Source of the DNA: a virus
Strand: one strand, 5' to 3'
Virus record (IMG/VR): IMGVR_UViG_3300023174_005626
Location: 1 to 64,000 of that record
DNA: 64,000 bases
The position numbers were made by a program, and so were the translations under genes. Below the pieces are notes generated by a model that was given only the letters and a program-made list of their open reading frames with translations, was not told the DNA's origin and searched no databases. Of this stretch, positions 9,662-19,201 are shown piece after piece (positions within the stretch are counted from its first letter, which is position 1; the number at the start of each line of letters is the position of its first letter).

Positions 9662-12600
9662 TTACTGAGTATTTTGTTTTGAATTTATCTAAGGCACTTT
9701 CTCCTTTAATCACACCAAAATAGAAATGGAATGGAGCACCAACAATAAAACGTGAAGATGCTGCGCCAGTTTCTGAATAGTTTCCATTAACATCTACACT
9801 AAAGATATATCCTCTTTTATATGTGTCATTGTTTGAAGGTGCTGAGTTACTTTGGAAGTAATTGTTTGTATTACCTGTCATGGTTCTGTCTAATGATTGG
9901 TATGCCTTATTTTGTACAATATCAACATAGTCTGTCGCCCAATTATTAAGTTCTGAGCCAAAAATTCGTGTTAGGGTTGTCAACCTCCACTGATAAAAAG
10001 GGACAATTTGTGATTTAATACCATAGGGATATGGATAATACCCAATATTATTTTCACCTCTGAAATCAATTCTTCCTGGTGTTAGATAATCTTTAGATTG
10101 TAAATCTTGAGTTGTAGAAGAAAACCAAACCTCAATAACGGGTTTTGATGGAGTTCCCTCAACTTCTACTGGACCTGTTTGTCCACTAATTATTTGATAA
10201 TATTGTGGCGAAAATTTAATGACACCAAATTCAGAATTTATTGAGATTAATTGAGCCAAATCGGCATCTATTCTTAGTTGAGGTCTACTAAATAATTGAT
10301 TTATTCCACTATCTCCTCCACCGATAATTCTTTGTAAAAAAGATTCATCAGTAATTCTTGAAATTACAAATAAATTTATTAAATCTGATGGGTCAGCATA
10401 TGACGTTGGGTTAAGTTGTTGCATCACATATGCCGCAGTATCTCCTTGTCCTAATATAACTTCATTATAAAAACTATCTTTGAACCCCAAATTCATAATT
10501 GTGGTTGGTGATAATAAATTCAATTTATTAATATGTCCTGGTTGGTCGGCTATTTTACCAACAAACTTATTTGTAAATTCATTATACGGGCTACTTCTAT
10601 AATAAAAATTATTAGTATTTTTATCAAAATAAATTAAGTCTTTACAAAACAAAGGAGCCTTTGGTTTATTTTGTTTATCAAAATAGGTATCAACTTGAAT
10701 TGGGTACATATATAATCCACCATTAATCCAGTTATTAACAAAAGATTGCGATAACACTCCTTGACACAAAGCATAGAAAAATCTCCATCTAAACGCCCAT
10801 TCATTGAAGTTACGAATATCTTTACCAATATCCAATAAAGGTCTTTTTAAAAATTGATAACATCCATTAATAACCGCATCACTATTAGCACAAGTCGTAT
10901 TAACTTTGAACTCAGGACCAATACCCTCATAACAACCTAAACTAACAATATTTTTACAAGTACTTAATGTATCAAAAACATTTTGAGAAGCGTATTGGTC
11001 TTCAATATCTTGAGTTGAGATTGTCGCCCCTCCTGAATAATTTGTTGCCTGTATAGTAACACCATCATCAGATATTATATAAACCGCAAATCCTAAATTT
11101 TGTTGTAACAACGATGGGTTATAATCCCAACTTTTTCCATCTAAAACATCAGAGGATGGAAGTCTATCTGTTCTCATAACATTTTTAGTACTTGTACTAA
11201 TACTCATTGGGTTAGCGGTAAGACTAGGTAAAAGAACATTACTAAAATAAGTTATTTTTGTTGTTGAAAAATTATTAGTTCCGTCAACATAATAATACGC
11301 TCCTCCCGATAAATCTTCGGAAGTTTCATATTTGGCTGGTTCATTAAGTCCACTTGTCCATGAATCGTTACCTGTTGATGTCACTAAACAATTAACACCA
11401 TTCACATTTGCAACGTCACTAAACTGTGGTGCAGTTAATGCATCATAACTACCATAAAATCCAACCACACCTGTTGTAAATGCCGACCATGATTGACCAG
11501 GTACACTTGAGCCATCAATTCCTCCTTTAAAAAAATGTGAGGGATAAAAAATATTATCTTGTGAACTAAAACTTTGTACTGAAATTGCACTATTTGGTAA
11601 TTTTTGTATTGGTATGTTTAATCTTGTGTTTGCAGTAATTGTTAAATCATCTTCATTAGCTAACCCAAATAGTTTTCCTAAACCATATTTGTTTGTATAC
11701 GTTGGTGAATATGGGTCAACACCTCTCTGTAATATTAAAATATATTTCTCTGAAAATGATTCAAATAAATCAGCTATTTTATATTCTGGCGAGTTATATG
11801 TTGTTACCGTACCTCCTGAAGTTTTTTCATTATAAATTACAACTGTTCCAGAATTCATTACATTTGGTAAAAATCCACTAGATGTTGTATCCCACATTGT
11901 TGAAGCTTGTGTAACAGTAAGACCTGTTAATACTTGGAAATATTCAATGTCTGAGGGGTATTTGTAGTTGGTTAATGTTGAACCAGTACTCAAAACATAA
12001 CTCACAGATAAATTACTTAGTTGATTATTTGGGTCACAGTACTCAACATTATATGTTGATACTTCGGGATTGAGTGCGGTTCCACTAATACCTCTAACAT
12101 ATCCTCCTGTGTTACCTGTGTATGTCGCATTAACATCCCTTGTTATTATTGGATTAACAAATGTTAAAAGAAAACCTGGCTCTAATGGGGCATCATATAT
12201 CAATACTAAAGTATTATCGTAGTGTTTTGTTGAATTCATATCAAATGATACACTAATACGATTAAGTCCACTAAAATATTTTTGTCTTAAATTAAAGTTG
12301 TTAATTCTTTCACCAAAAGGTATATAATTTGAATAACTATAAAGTGTATCTCCATTTAACAATGAAGATTCTGAAGATTTCATAACTTTATAAATCTGAT
12401 TATTATTGTTAGTAGTATTATTACCTCCAATAGAACTTGAAAAAGAAAAGGCAACTGATTGTATGTCTTCACTAGCAAACCCTAATTGTTTAATAGGTTC
12501 TTCTAAGTTATTGAAATATAATGATTGATTTGAAAACTGAGTTAACAATGAGCTTAGCGATGAACTTGAGTTTTCAGCATCAACTTCAGACGTACCACAA

Positions 12601-14606
12601 TCACAAGAAGTACAATCAGGATAAGTTAGTACTGGTAAGGTAAAACCTTTAATAGGTTGTCCTTTAACTAAATTAAAAATTATATTAAATGCAATCAATG
12701 AAAGTGTTAACGCAAGTACCGTTAAACCATCTTTAACCGCAGCAGCATAAAACGCAGCCGCAGATACTGATGCTGCTCCCGCCAATATTCCAAATGGTAC
12801 TGCAAGGGGTGAGAGTATTATTGTGGCAGCAAAAGCAGCCGCCATCCCACCGTATGTTGCAGCATCGGTTGAGGCTTTTCCACCTTGTATAAAGTTTTTG
12901 ATTGCAAGAAATACATATACTCCAATTAAAATTCCTACCAGAGCATTTACCCATGGCTTGAGTTTAACTAATAAATTCCAAATAAACGCAACAACATGTA
13001 TTACTATCAATAATGGAATTGATATGATTTGCAATATTTGCATCAAAATTGAAAAAAGGAAAAATAAAAGATTGAAGTTTTTGAACCCGTCATTTGTTGG
13101 GAATTTGTTAACAGTGCTTTCACATGAGTTATCATCAATTTCTTTTATTCCAAGAAATCTTCCTCTTCCCACACCTTTTTTATATTCATCAATTAAATTG
13201 GATACAGTATAAACTCTATTAAACTTAAATTCATAAAAAGTATCTTGACAGTCAATTATTTCATTCAGTTTTTGTATTCTTTCACTACTTGTAAAACCTG
13301 TATTACCACTTGGTACATAACCATTCCAATCTAACCCAAAATAATACGAACTTCTTAATATATTTTGTTGTGTGACATCACTAGGTGATGTGCCTGTATT
13401 ATAATTCGGGTCACTACCTGAACTTGTCCACCCATATTCTCTAACGTTTGGAACGAGAAAATAAGCTCTTCTAGTTTGTTCGGTTAAACTTGCGGGCTGT
13501 TGCCATTTAACTTTAAATCTATATTTTGCCTTGGTTGGTATACCAACTGCAGGGTCATTAGATAAAGTTTTTTCACCGAACTCATTGGTCACATAATAAT
13601 CCAAATTCATCGGTAATTCTGTTAACCATGCTCCACTACCATCAATAATGTTTCCTGCCTGTTCTAATTGATATTGTTCTAATATTGGATTACCGTTTGT
13701 ATCTTGTTGTATTGTTTGTCTGATTGCTAATATCTGACCTGGCGATGTGGTAAGCCCACAAAGATTACCCATGTTATCTCTTGGCTTACAATCTCTTTTT
13801 AATCTGAAATTATCTGCAGATGAAAATATTGAACCCATGAAAACTGATGTTGGTTCAATATTAATATTTGCATCATCTCTTAAATCAAAATCAAGTCGGT
13901 TTACTGCAATTTGGCACAAATCAGGGTCTCCCCATAATGGAGAAACATCAACAATTTTTACAAGGTTTACAATTTGAGGTAATGAATTTAAATCACTTGA
14001 TGTTCTGAATCTACCTCCAGCAACTTGAGCCTCGGTAGCTAATCCCATTCTTATCAAATCTTGAGGTGTTAAAGAAAACTCTCCGATATCCGATAAGTCA
14101 ACATCCATGACTATTGTTTGAGTCCCTAATGGTGCTCCCATAATCATGTAATCACCACTGTCATTTGTTTTTGCGGTAAACTTATAATACTTGTCATATA
14201 ATTCTACCGCAGTAGAACCCGTTAAAGAATCAGCTCTTGATGGTAATGTACCTGTAGCGGCGTGTGTTGAATATGACTTTTCGTACGGTAAAAGATTATA
14301 TCTATATCCGTCCTCGTTCTTATCTGTTGGAGATTTGTATGGGTAAATTGATGAAATGATTGGATTAGATTCATCAATACTTTCAATTGGGATGAACACA
14401 GAAACCCTAGCATTTGGAATACCAAACCCATTGTTTGCAGTTACTCTTCCAACTAAAACTCCGTAATTAGCACAATTTCTTGTGTAGATGTCGGCTTGTT
14501 GAATTTTTAAAGATAAAATCTCCAAGAATTCAAAGTCTTGTTCTAAATCTACATTAATTGTTTTATTAACTCCAAGTTCAGTTCTTATTCTGTAAGATTG
14601 ACCCAT
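9654..14606 (-). CDS. Giant virion protein with transthyretin-like domain and internal membrane-type region
   Basis: 1650 residues from the ATG at 14606; an in-frame TTG one codon upstream is less likely. Near residues 48-165 there is a carboxypeptidase-regulatory / transthyretin-like beta domain (G-x-V-x-x-x-x-G-x-G-I-P-x-A-R-V pattern). Residues ~505-655 hold several long hydrophobic segments broken by short polar turns and an Ala/Gly-rich stretch, enough for perhaps four to six membrane helices. A Cys cluster (CTSCDCG) follows at once. The rest is beta-rich and Asn/Ser/Thr-rich. Such a hydrophobic bundle is unexpected inside a soluble tail protein. It may insert into the host envelope during DNA entry (inference). 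A TATTTATA box lies 13 bases before the ATG. Confidence 0.6.
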   Translation of the reverse strand: MGQSYRIRTELGVNKTINVDLEQDFEFLEILSLKIQQADIYTRNCANYGVLVGRVTANNGFGIPNARVSVFIPIESIDESNPIISSIYPYKSPTDKNEDGYRYNLLPYEKSYSTHAATGTLPSRADSLTGSTAVELYDKYYKFTAKTNDSGDYMIMGAPLGTQTIVMDVDLSDIGEFSLTPQDLIRMGLATEAQVAGGRFRTSSDLNSLPQIVNLVKIVDVSPLWGDPDLCQIAVNRLDFDLRDDANINIEPTSVFMGSIFSSADNFRLKRDCKPRDNMGNLCGLTTSPGQILAIRQTIQQDTNGNPILEQYQLEQAGNIIDGSGAWLTELPMNLDYYVTNEFGEKTLSNDPAVGIPTKAKYRFKVKWQQPASLTEQTRRAYFLVPNVREYGWTSSGSDPNYNTGTSPSDVTQQNILRSSYYFGLDWNGYVPSGNTGFTSSERIQKLNEIIDCQDTFYEFKFNRVYTVSNLIDEYKKGVGRGRFLGIKEIDDNSCESTVNKFPTNDGFKNFNLLFFLFSILMQILQIISIPLLIVIHVVAFIWNLLVKLKPWVNALVGILIGVYVFLAIKNFIQGGKASTDAATYGGMAAAFAATIILSPLAVPFGILAGAASVSAAAFYAAAVKDGLTVLALTLSLIAFNIIFNLVKGQPIKGFTLPVLTYPDCTSCDCGTSEVDAENSSSSLSSLLTQFSNQSLYFNNLEEPIKQLGFASEDIQSVAFSFSSSIGGNNTTNNNNQIYKVMKSSESSLLNGDTLYSYSNYIPFGERINNFNLRQKYFSGLNRISVSFDMNSTKHYDNTLVLIYDAPLEPGFLLTFVNPIITRDVNATYTGNTGGYVRGISGTALNPEVSTYNVEYCDPNNQLSNLSVSYVLSTGSTLTNYKYPSDIEYFQVLTGLTVTQASTMWDTTSSGFLPNVMNSGTVVIYNEKTSGGTVTTYNSPEYKIADLFESFSEKYILILQRGVDPYSPTYTNKYGLGKLFGLANEDDLTITANTRLNIPIQKLPNSAISVQSFSSQDNIFYPSHFFKGGIDGSSVPGQSWSAFTTGVVGFYGSYDALTAPQFSDVANVNGVNCLVTSTGNDSWTSGLNEPAKYETSEDLSGGAYYYVDGTNNFSTTKITYFSNVLLPSLTANPMSISTSTKNVMRTDRLPSSDVLDGKSWDYNPSLLQQNLGFAVYIISDDGVTIQATNYSGGATISTQDIEDQYASQNVFDTLSTCKNIVSLGCYEGIGPEFKVNTTCANSDAVINGCYQFLKRPLLDIGKDIRNFNEWAFRWRFFYALCQGVLSQSFVNNWINGGLYMYPIQVDTYFDKQNKPKAPLFCKDLIYFDKNTNNFYYRSSPYNEFTNKFVGKIADQPGHINKLNLLSPTTIMNLGFKDSFYNEVILGQGDTAAYVMQQLNPTSYADPSDLINLFVISRITDESFLQRIIGGGDSGINQLFSRPQLRIDADLAQLISINSEFGVIKFSPQYYQIISGQTGPVEVEGTPSKPVIEVWFSSTTQDLQSKDYLTPGRIDFRGENNIGYYPYPYGIKSQIVPFYQWRLTTLTRIFGSELNNWATDYVDIVQNKAYQSLDRTMTGNTNNYFQSNSAPSNNDTYKRGYIFSVDVNGNYSETGAASSRFIVGAPFHFYFGVIKGESALDKFKTKYSVSE

Positions 14607-14619
14607 CAATACCTTTTCT

Positions 14620-14627
14620 TATAAATA
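14620..14627 (-). promoter_or_regulatory. Late-type promoter box TATTTATA
   Basis: Sense-strand TATTTATA ends 13 bases before the ATG at 14606. It is followed by AGAAAAGG, the nearest thing to a ribosome binding site at this gene. Confidence 0.58.
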
Positions 14628-14700
14628 GTTTATGTGTTATTTTTAAAGGTGTACACATACACAGTTAAAGTATAAGTCAAATGAATAATAAATAAATGTG

Positions 14701-16539
14701 TTAAGAGAATGTTACTGATTGGAAATTCTTAACCGAAACTTTAATATCTTTATTTGGATATCTGATTTGATAGACCTGAGACGGTTGTGCAAAAATTGTG
14801 TCATCAACAGGTGCGATTTGTTTTGTTTCAGCGTCAGAATATTCCATTGAAGTTTCTGCAGATGAATATTGTCCGCCAACTTGATTATAAATACTTAATC
14901 CTGCAACGGTCAAAACACCATTTTGGTTTTGAATAATACTACTTAGTTCTGACAAATATACGTTTTGACCAAGTTGTCTTATTTGTGGGTCAAAGTAAGT
15001 TGAGATTTTATCAATTACGTTTGTAATAATTTGTCCTGAGTTTTGAGCCGAGTCTAAAACAATAGAAACTTCAACGCTTAGGTCAATAACCTCAGCAGTT
15101 AATATTGAAATATAATCGTTCATCATTCTATAGTTAGACAAATAGTTGGCTACGTTTTGTCTTAAAGTATTTGAAACAATACTTGTAAGTTTACCCGAAG
15201 TATCATAGGACAACAATTGAATTAATATTTTATTGTCGTTTTCTGTTACAGATACCTTTGCAGGTGCTCCAAATTCGGATGGCATATTTCTTATGATTGA
15301 CTCATAATCTTGAACTGTTACAGCTCTCTTTTGTGCTGAGAAGTTAAATGAAACGTAGTTTCTAATTTCTTCTAATGAAGGAACTCCTGCCCCACCTACT
15401 GCCGCAGTTACGTTGTTAGCTCTTAGAGAATTAACCACTGATGAGTTTGTTAATTCTGAAGGACCATTAACATATAATGAAACGGTACCAATCTGATTAA
15501 TAACATTTGTTCCCAAGTTTGTCGCCAAACCACCACCAACTCTATATTGAATAAACAATGTTGAATTAGGTGTTAATGTTGAACCTAATGAGAAGTTATT
15601 TGAATATCTTTGTAAATCTAATGTTGTTCCTAAAGTTGTGAATTGGTCAAGGGCGTCTTGAGCTGTATTTGTTCCGCCACCAAAAGTCATTTTCTTAAAA
15701 CCTTCTGATGTATATTCACTAATGAATCTGTTTGAAGTTTGAATATATCTTCCAACTTTAATTCCTGGTTGGTCAGATACTTTTGTTGGGTCTTCAATAA
15801 ACACTCTATCTTCGGCTAACGCATCTACTTCATACCATCTATTTGCGACACCTAAAAATTCTGCGGCTGTTGGTATGTTTGTATATTCTGTACCACTTTT
15901 AAGTAAAACACTTGTAATACCTAATACATTTTTTTCAGGTAAGAATAATTCAAAAAATGGTACCACATCGTTTGGTGTAATTACCTTTTTGAATACTTTA
16001 GTAATACCATTTACTACAAGTTCTCTCTTGGTAATTGTATAGTTTACTAATACGTTGTTTGCGTTGAAGTTAGGTATTTTCAATCTGTTTGGAAAACCTT
16101 GAGCATTATATGGTGATGAAAAATCAACATCATAAATGTTTTCAAAAACAATACCTGCTCCTGTAACTTGAGAACCTCTTGTTAAGATTCCAAGATATCT
16201 TTCATCTTCCTTATCACCGTAAGCTGGGACTGTGATTGAAAAATCAACAAGAGCAACTGAAGGTCTTTGTCCAGGAAGTTTTAATCCATAAGTTCTGGCA
16301 ATGTTATATATTGATGACCTTTGTTGTGCATATTGAAGAACTGTTTCTTGAACACTTCTATCAATATGATAATTCAGGTTATCTGCTACCGCAGCGTTTA
16401 AATCAATAAAAACTGAGAATACAGATGCATCATTAAAATCTTGAATTAATTCAGGATAATATGTTCTTACATAATTGAGAAGTTCGGTTCTTATCCCTTC
16501 AAAATCTCTGGTTGTATATGATATTTTACGATTTGCCAT
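14701..16539 (-). CDS. gp6: Baseplate wedge protein gp6 (baseplate J family)
   Basis: 612 residues, close to T4 gp6 (660). The N-terminus shows the typical opening of this family: a YTTRDFEGIR-type motif, then a segment on Pro-Glu-Leu, Asn-Asp-Ala-Ser and a helix around Asn-Leu-Asn-Tyr-His-Ile-Asp-Arg. In T4, gp6 dimers form the inner ring of the baseplate and clamp the hub. The central region carries the baseplate J-type beta domain with a G-G-G-x-x-T-A motif near residue 290, and the C-terminal third resembles the gp6 alpha/beta domain. It lies directly downstream of gp25, as expected for wedge partners, with five intergenic bases. Confidence 0.88.
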   Translation of the reverse strand: MANRKISYTTRDFEGIRTELLNYVRTYYPELIQDFNDASVFSVFIDLNAAVADNLNYHIDRSVQETVLQYAQQRSSIYNIARTYGLKLPGQRPSVALVDFSITVPAYGDKEDERYLGILTRGSQVTGAGIVFENIYDVDFSSPYNAQGFPNRLKIPNFNANNVLVNYTITKRELVVNGITKVFKKVITPNDVVPFFELFLPEKNVLGITSVLLKSGTEYTNIPTAAEFLGVANRWYEVDALAEDRVFIEDPTKVSDQPGIKVGRYIQTSNRFISEYTSEGFKKMTFGGGTNTAQDALDQFTTLGTTLDLQRYSNNFSLGSTLTPNSTLFIQYRVGGGLATNLGTNVINQIGTVSLYVNGPSELTNSSVVNSLRANNVTAAVGGAGVPSLEEIRNYVSFNFSAQKRAVTVQDYESIIRNMPSEFGAPAKVSVTENDNKILIQLLSYDTSGKLTSIVSNTLRQNVANYLSNYRMMNDYISILTAEVIDLSVEVSIVLDSAQNSGQIITNVIDKISTYFDPQIRQLGQNVYLSELSSIIQNQNGVLTVAGLSIYNQVGGQYSSAETSMEYSDAETKQIAPVDDTIFAQPSQVYQIRYPNKDIKVSVKNFQSVTFS

Positions 16540-16544
16540 TACTA

Positions 16545-17015
16545 TTAAATATTGATAATAACAAAATCACTTTGTGCAAATGTATTTTTGTTATTTGAAT
16601 AATCTATCTTGATTTTAGCGGTATATTCTGCCGTTCCTTTACCAGGGAATCTATATATTGGTGATGATGATGTTCCGATAACAGCTTGTCCTGTATCTAA
16701 ATCATACTCCTCCTGTGGGTCTAATGGTGTAATTGTTATATTATTCAGAAGTAAGTTTGGCATGTATTTTGCAACGGCATCTCTAATATCTGATTGTATT
16801 GCGTCAAATGTTAATCCATCAAAAGGTTCAAAAATGAACTCATATAATCTTGTACCAAAATCGGGCAAGAAATATCTTGAACCCTTTCTTGTTAAAAGAA
16901 GATGTATTAAGTCTGATTTAATTTCTTCAGATTCAAATTCAGTTAGTGCTAAGTAATCCCCTTGAGTTGAGTTTCTAAAGGGGAAATACAAACCATATGT
17001 TATCCCATCTGCCAT
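16545..17015 (-). CDS. gp25: Baseplate wedge protein gp25 (gpW/gp25 family)
   Basis: 156 residues, slightly longer than T4 gp25 (132). The conserved gp25 core is clear: Leu-Leu-x-T-x-x-G-x-R near residues 38-47, followed by PDFGTRLYEFIFEP and then an alpha helix ending in I-x-x-A-V-x-K-Y-x-P. The EPR-like element, here 'Phe-Glu-Pro-Phe', is where the protein docks onto the wedge core bundle in contractile systems. An extra ~25-residue insertion lies before the last strands. A TATTTATC box stands four bases upstream of the ATG, and gp6 follows in the same unit. Confidence 0.9.
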   Translation of the reverse strand: MADGITYGLYFPFRNSTQGDYLALTEFESEEIKSDLIHLLLTRKGSRYFLPDFGTRLYEFIFEPFDGLTFDAIQSDIRDAVAKYMPNLLLNNITITPLDPQEEYDLDTGQAVIGTSSSPIYRFPGKGTAEYTAKIKIDYSNNKNTFAQSDFVIINI

Positions 17016-17019
17016 ATGA

Positions 17020-17027
17020 GATAAATA
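17020..17027 (-). promoter_or_regulatory. Late-type promoter box TATTTATC
   Basis: The sense-strand box lies only four bases before the gp25 ATG, which would give a nearly leaderless transcript if it works as a -10 element. Confidence 0.45.
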
Positions 17028-17035
17028 TACTTAGA

Positions 17036-17200
17036 TTATTTTTTTATTAAAGTGTTACCTTTTTGAGCTATTGGCTCATAAGGACAGTGCCTGCAACCAT
17101 TCCCGCAACAGTATCCTCTATCTAGATGGTACTGTTCAGTAAAAACGATTCTACCGTTTTCTTCATAAAAATGAGAAGGGAGAGTTTTGGCTTCTCCCTC
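17036..17200 (-). CDS. DUF5522-type small cysteine protein, start codon unclear
   Basis: An open frame of 54 codons contains the segment IVFTEQYHLDRGYCCGNGC followed by RHCPYEP, the hallmark of the DUF5522 family (GYCCxNGCxxCPY). Members are short proteins common in Bacteroidota. The four cysteines suggest metal or cluster binding; the function is not established. The frame has no ATG, GTG or TTG before the motif and is closed upstream by a TAA at 17201-17203. A second in-frame TAA two codons further up ends a 21-codon ORF (17207-17272). A stable hairpin lies within its 5' part. It could be a decayed gene, a gene with a non-standard start, or a readthrough product. Identity is strong; expression is doubtful. 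Confidence 0.6.
   Translation of the reverse strand, partial: EGEAKTLPSHFYEENGRIVFTEQYHLDRGYCCGNGCRHCPYEPIAQKGNTLIKK
17165..17199 (-). terminator. Hairpin with downstream T-rich run
   Basis: A 7-bp stem (AGGGAGA / TCTCCCT, 17177-17199) with a 9-base loop is followed on the minus strand by TCTCATTTTT. It sits after the ribonucleotide reductase gene and could end that unit, or act as a translational control hairpin for the DUF5522 frame that it overlaps. Confidence 0.5.
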
Positions 17201-17206
17201 TTATTG

Positions 17207-17272
17207 TTATCTATTTCCTTTAATTGAATAGTAGATTCCATTAATAATGTTTTGGACTAAATTATCTTTCAT
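17207..17272 (-). CDS. 21-residue ORF downstream of nrdJ
   Basis: ATG four bases after the nrdJ stop codon; encodes 21 residues, mildly basic and amphipathic (begins MKDNLVQNII). It is in the same frame as the DUF5522 sequence, separated from it by TAA-CAA-TAA. It could be a true micro-peptide, a leader coupled to nrdJ, or the severed N-terminus of the DUF5522 gene. No family is recognised. Confidence 0.3.
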   Translation of the reverse strand: MKDNLVQNIINGIYYSIKGNR

Positions 17273-17276
17273 GATT

Positions 17277-19139
17277 TTATACTAGTGTGACTTCACAAGC
17301 TCCACCCGCGCATGCTACCTCTCCGCTTAAGTCAGTATCATCATCCATTTCAACAATTTTTGACAAATCAACATCATGAAGAGTCTTCATTAATTCTTCG
17401 TACTTGTCTTTTGTACAATCTTCAAAAGGTGCTTGAATATAAGTTCCGCCATCATAAGGTAATACTGAAAGACCATTGTAATATTCTTTATTTTCCCACA
17501 TCCACTCACCAACAGCTGGCCACTCATGCTCTCTAATTGAGATTGTTGCCGATACGTTATGTGCATTGTTTCCATTTCTATGTCCAGGTTTAATCCATTC
17601 TTGTTGAACTTTTTTAACTCTTTCCAATAATTGGATTGGTGATTCGTTTCTCAAGATTGACCCTTCAGGTGCTTTTTGTGGTATTCCAATAACTGCAGTA
17701 TCGTGTGGTCTAAAATATTCATCTTCAACTAATTCAGGATGATTATTTTTTAAATGAGAATAAATTGCCTCATTCTTACCAACTCTAACTCTTCTAATAT
17801 AATATTCATTATGCCAAGCGTGAATACCTGATGATGTACCTAAAGTTAATGATGTAGTTCCAGCAGGTTTAACGGTTGTTGTTCTTGCCGATGCGTTGAT
17901 ATTCAATAATTCAGCAACTCTTTTGTTTTCTTCTTTAACTACTTTAGCCGCTGATTTCATGTTTAAACCTAAAACAGCTCCTGAACCAATACCTGTCATT
18001 GATATTCCAATCAACGCGTCTTTCTCGGTTGTTCTCTGCCAAATTGGTCTTAAGTAATGGAAGTTTGTATATCCCGCTTGTAATGTTCCAATGAATGATG
18101 CCGCTCTAACTCTATCTTCATAATCTTCTTGAGATACAACGTTAGATACGTTAACCTCTGTAAGGTTACAGAATTGGAATGGTCTTAATGCGATTTCACA
18201 ACAAGGGTTAGTTCCCCAATCTTTATCGTTACTTAAATAGATACCAGGTTCTCCTGCTCCACTTGCTTCAATTCTCTTCCATAAATCCATAAAGTAATCT
18301 TTAGTGATTTTGTGTCTCATCAAAACTGCAGAATTATTAGCTCTACCTCTTTGTGGATTTGTTTCCCACCAAGCTCCACTCTTACATCCAATCATTTCTT
18401 CGTCAGTCGCTGAGAATAATGATATAAGAGCCGCTCTTCTGATACCACCAGCCAATACTGCATCTGCAATATGACAAACGATATCATGTACTTCAATTGG
18501 TTTTAATTTTTCACCACCTTCTTTTGAATCTAAGATTCCTTCAACCTTAATTAAACATTCTTTCAATGGTTGAGGACCAGGAGCTTTACCACCTGATGTG
18601 ATAAGTCTCGCACCTTTTGGTCTAATATCACTAAAGTCAAATTCAATTTTTGAACCACCAAAGAAGTATGATTTAACTAATACTTTAACAGCATCAGCCC
18701 ATCCTTCAATTGAGTCGGCGACTAACCATCTTCTTCCTCTTTCTTTATTTGGTTTTCTGATTTCAGGTAAAGCATCAACGTGATGTTTTTGTACTGAATA
18801 ACCTACACCTGTTCCGCCTAAAAGTAAGAACATAATTTCAGAGAATACTCTCCAATCATCAATCGGTGCGAAAGCACAGTTATAAATTCTATTTGGTGAA
18901 ATCTCAATTGGTTTTCCTGCAAATTGCATTGACCTCATTGATGGAAGAACTTGTTTTCTGTAAACATACATGTAGTTCTCTCTGATTTCTTTTTCTAATT
19001 TAGGATATTGCTTAATATGCATCTCCATGTTTCTTGTAACTAATTCTTGCCAAGTTTCTCTTCTTTTTAGTTCAGGGATATACTTTGCGTATTTCATATA
19101 CACAGTTATATCCGATAAAATTCTGTTTGAAATGTCCAT
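17277..19139 (-). CDS. nrdJ: Class II (adenosylcobalamin-dependent) ribonucleoside triphosphate reductase
   Basis: 620 residues. It reduces ribonucleotides to deoxyribonucleotides for phage DNA synthesis using a B12 cofactor, with no small subunit needed. It aligns with the monomeric Lactobacillus leichmannii type. Cys88 (NCAF) matches the first redox cysteine. NPCCEI holds the probable thiyl Cys313 and Glu315. Cys324 (FCNL) lies 11 residues later, the same spacing as C408/C419 in the model enzyme. The C-terminal redox pair is Cys610-x4-Cys615 on a flexible tail. The family norm is GE after the thiyl Cys; here it is CE. Shorter than the 739-residue model, so allosteric parts may be reduced. 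B12 dependence implies the host makes or imports cobalamin. Confidence 0.9.
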   Translation of the reverse strand: MDISNRILSDITVYMKYAKYIPELKRRETWQELVTRNMEMHIKQYPKLEKEIRENYMYVYRKQVLPSMRSMQFAGKPIEISPNRIYNCAFAPIDDWRVFSEIMFLLLGGTGVGYSVQKHHVDALPEIRKPNKERGRRWLVADSIEGWADAVKVLVKSYFFGGSKIEFDFSDIRPKGARLITSGGKAPGPQPLKECLIKVEGILDSKEGGEKLKPIEVHDIVCHIADAVLAGGIRRAALISLFSATDEEMIGCKSGAWWETNPQRGRANNSAVLMRHKITKDYFMDLWKRIEASGAGEPGIYLSNDKDWGTNPCCEIALRPFQFCNLTEVNVSNVVSQEDYEDRVRAASFIGTLQAGYTNFHYLRPIWQRTTEKDALIGISMTGIGSGAVLGLNMKSAAKVVKEENKRVAELLNINASARTTTVKPAGTTSLTLGTSSGIHAWHNEYYIRRVRVGKNEAIYSHLKNNHPELVEDEYFRPHDTAVIGIPQKAPEGSILRNESPIQLLERVKKVQQEWIKPGHRNGNNAHNVSATISIREHEWPAVGEWMWENKEYYNGLSVLPYDGGTYIQAPFEDCTKDKYEELMKTLHDVDLSKIVEMDDDTDLSGEVACAGGACEVTLV

Positions 19140-19191
19140 CTTTGTAAATTTTTAGGTGTAGTTATTTTATTAAAAAATCAACGATTTTTAT

Positions 19192-19199
19192 GATAAATA
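19192..19199 (-). promoter_or_regulatory. TATTTATC box upstream of nrdJ
   Basis: The box ends 52 bases before the nrdJ ATG, leaving a longer leader than most late units. An inverted repeat (TGGTCG / CGACCA, 19202-19222) lies immediately upstream and could be an operator or the end of the helicase transcript. Confidence 0.4.
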
Positions 19200-19201
19200 T
19201 G

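Noticed and set aside
12823-13212. 129-codon plus-strand frame
   Set aside because: Lies wholly inside the minus-strand 1650-residue gene opposite its hydrophobic region; composition follows the antisense of that gene.
17140-17176. Start at ATG 17173 (MKKTVESF) for the small protein after nrdJ
   Set aside because: This frame closes after 14 codons and is not the frame of the DUF5522 motif.
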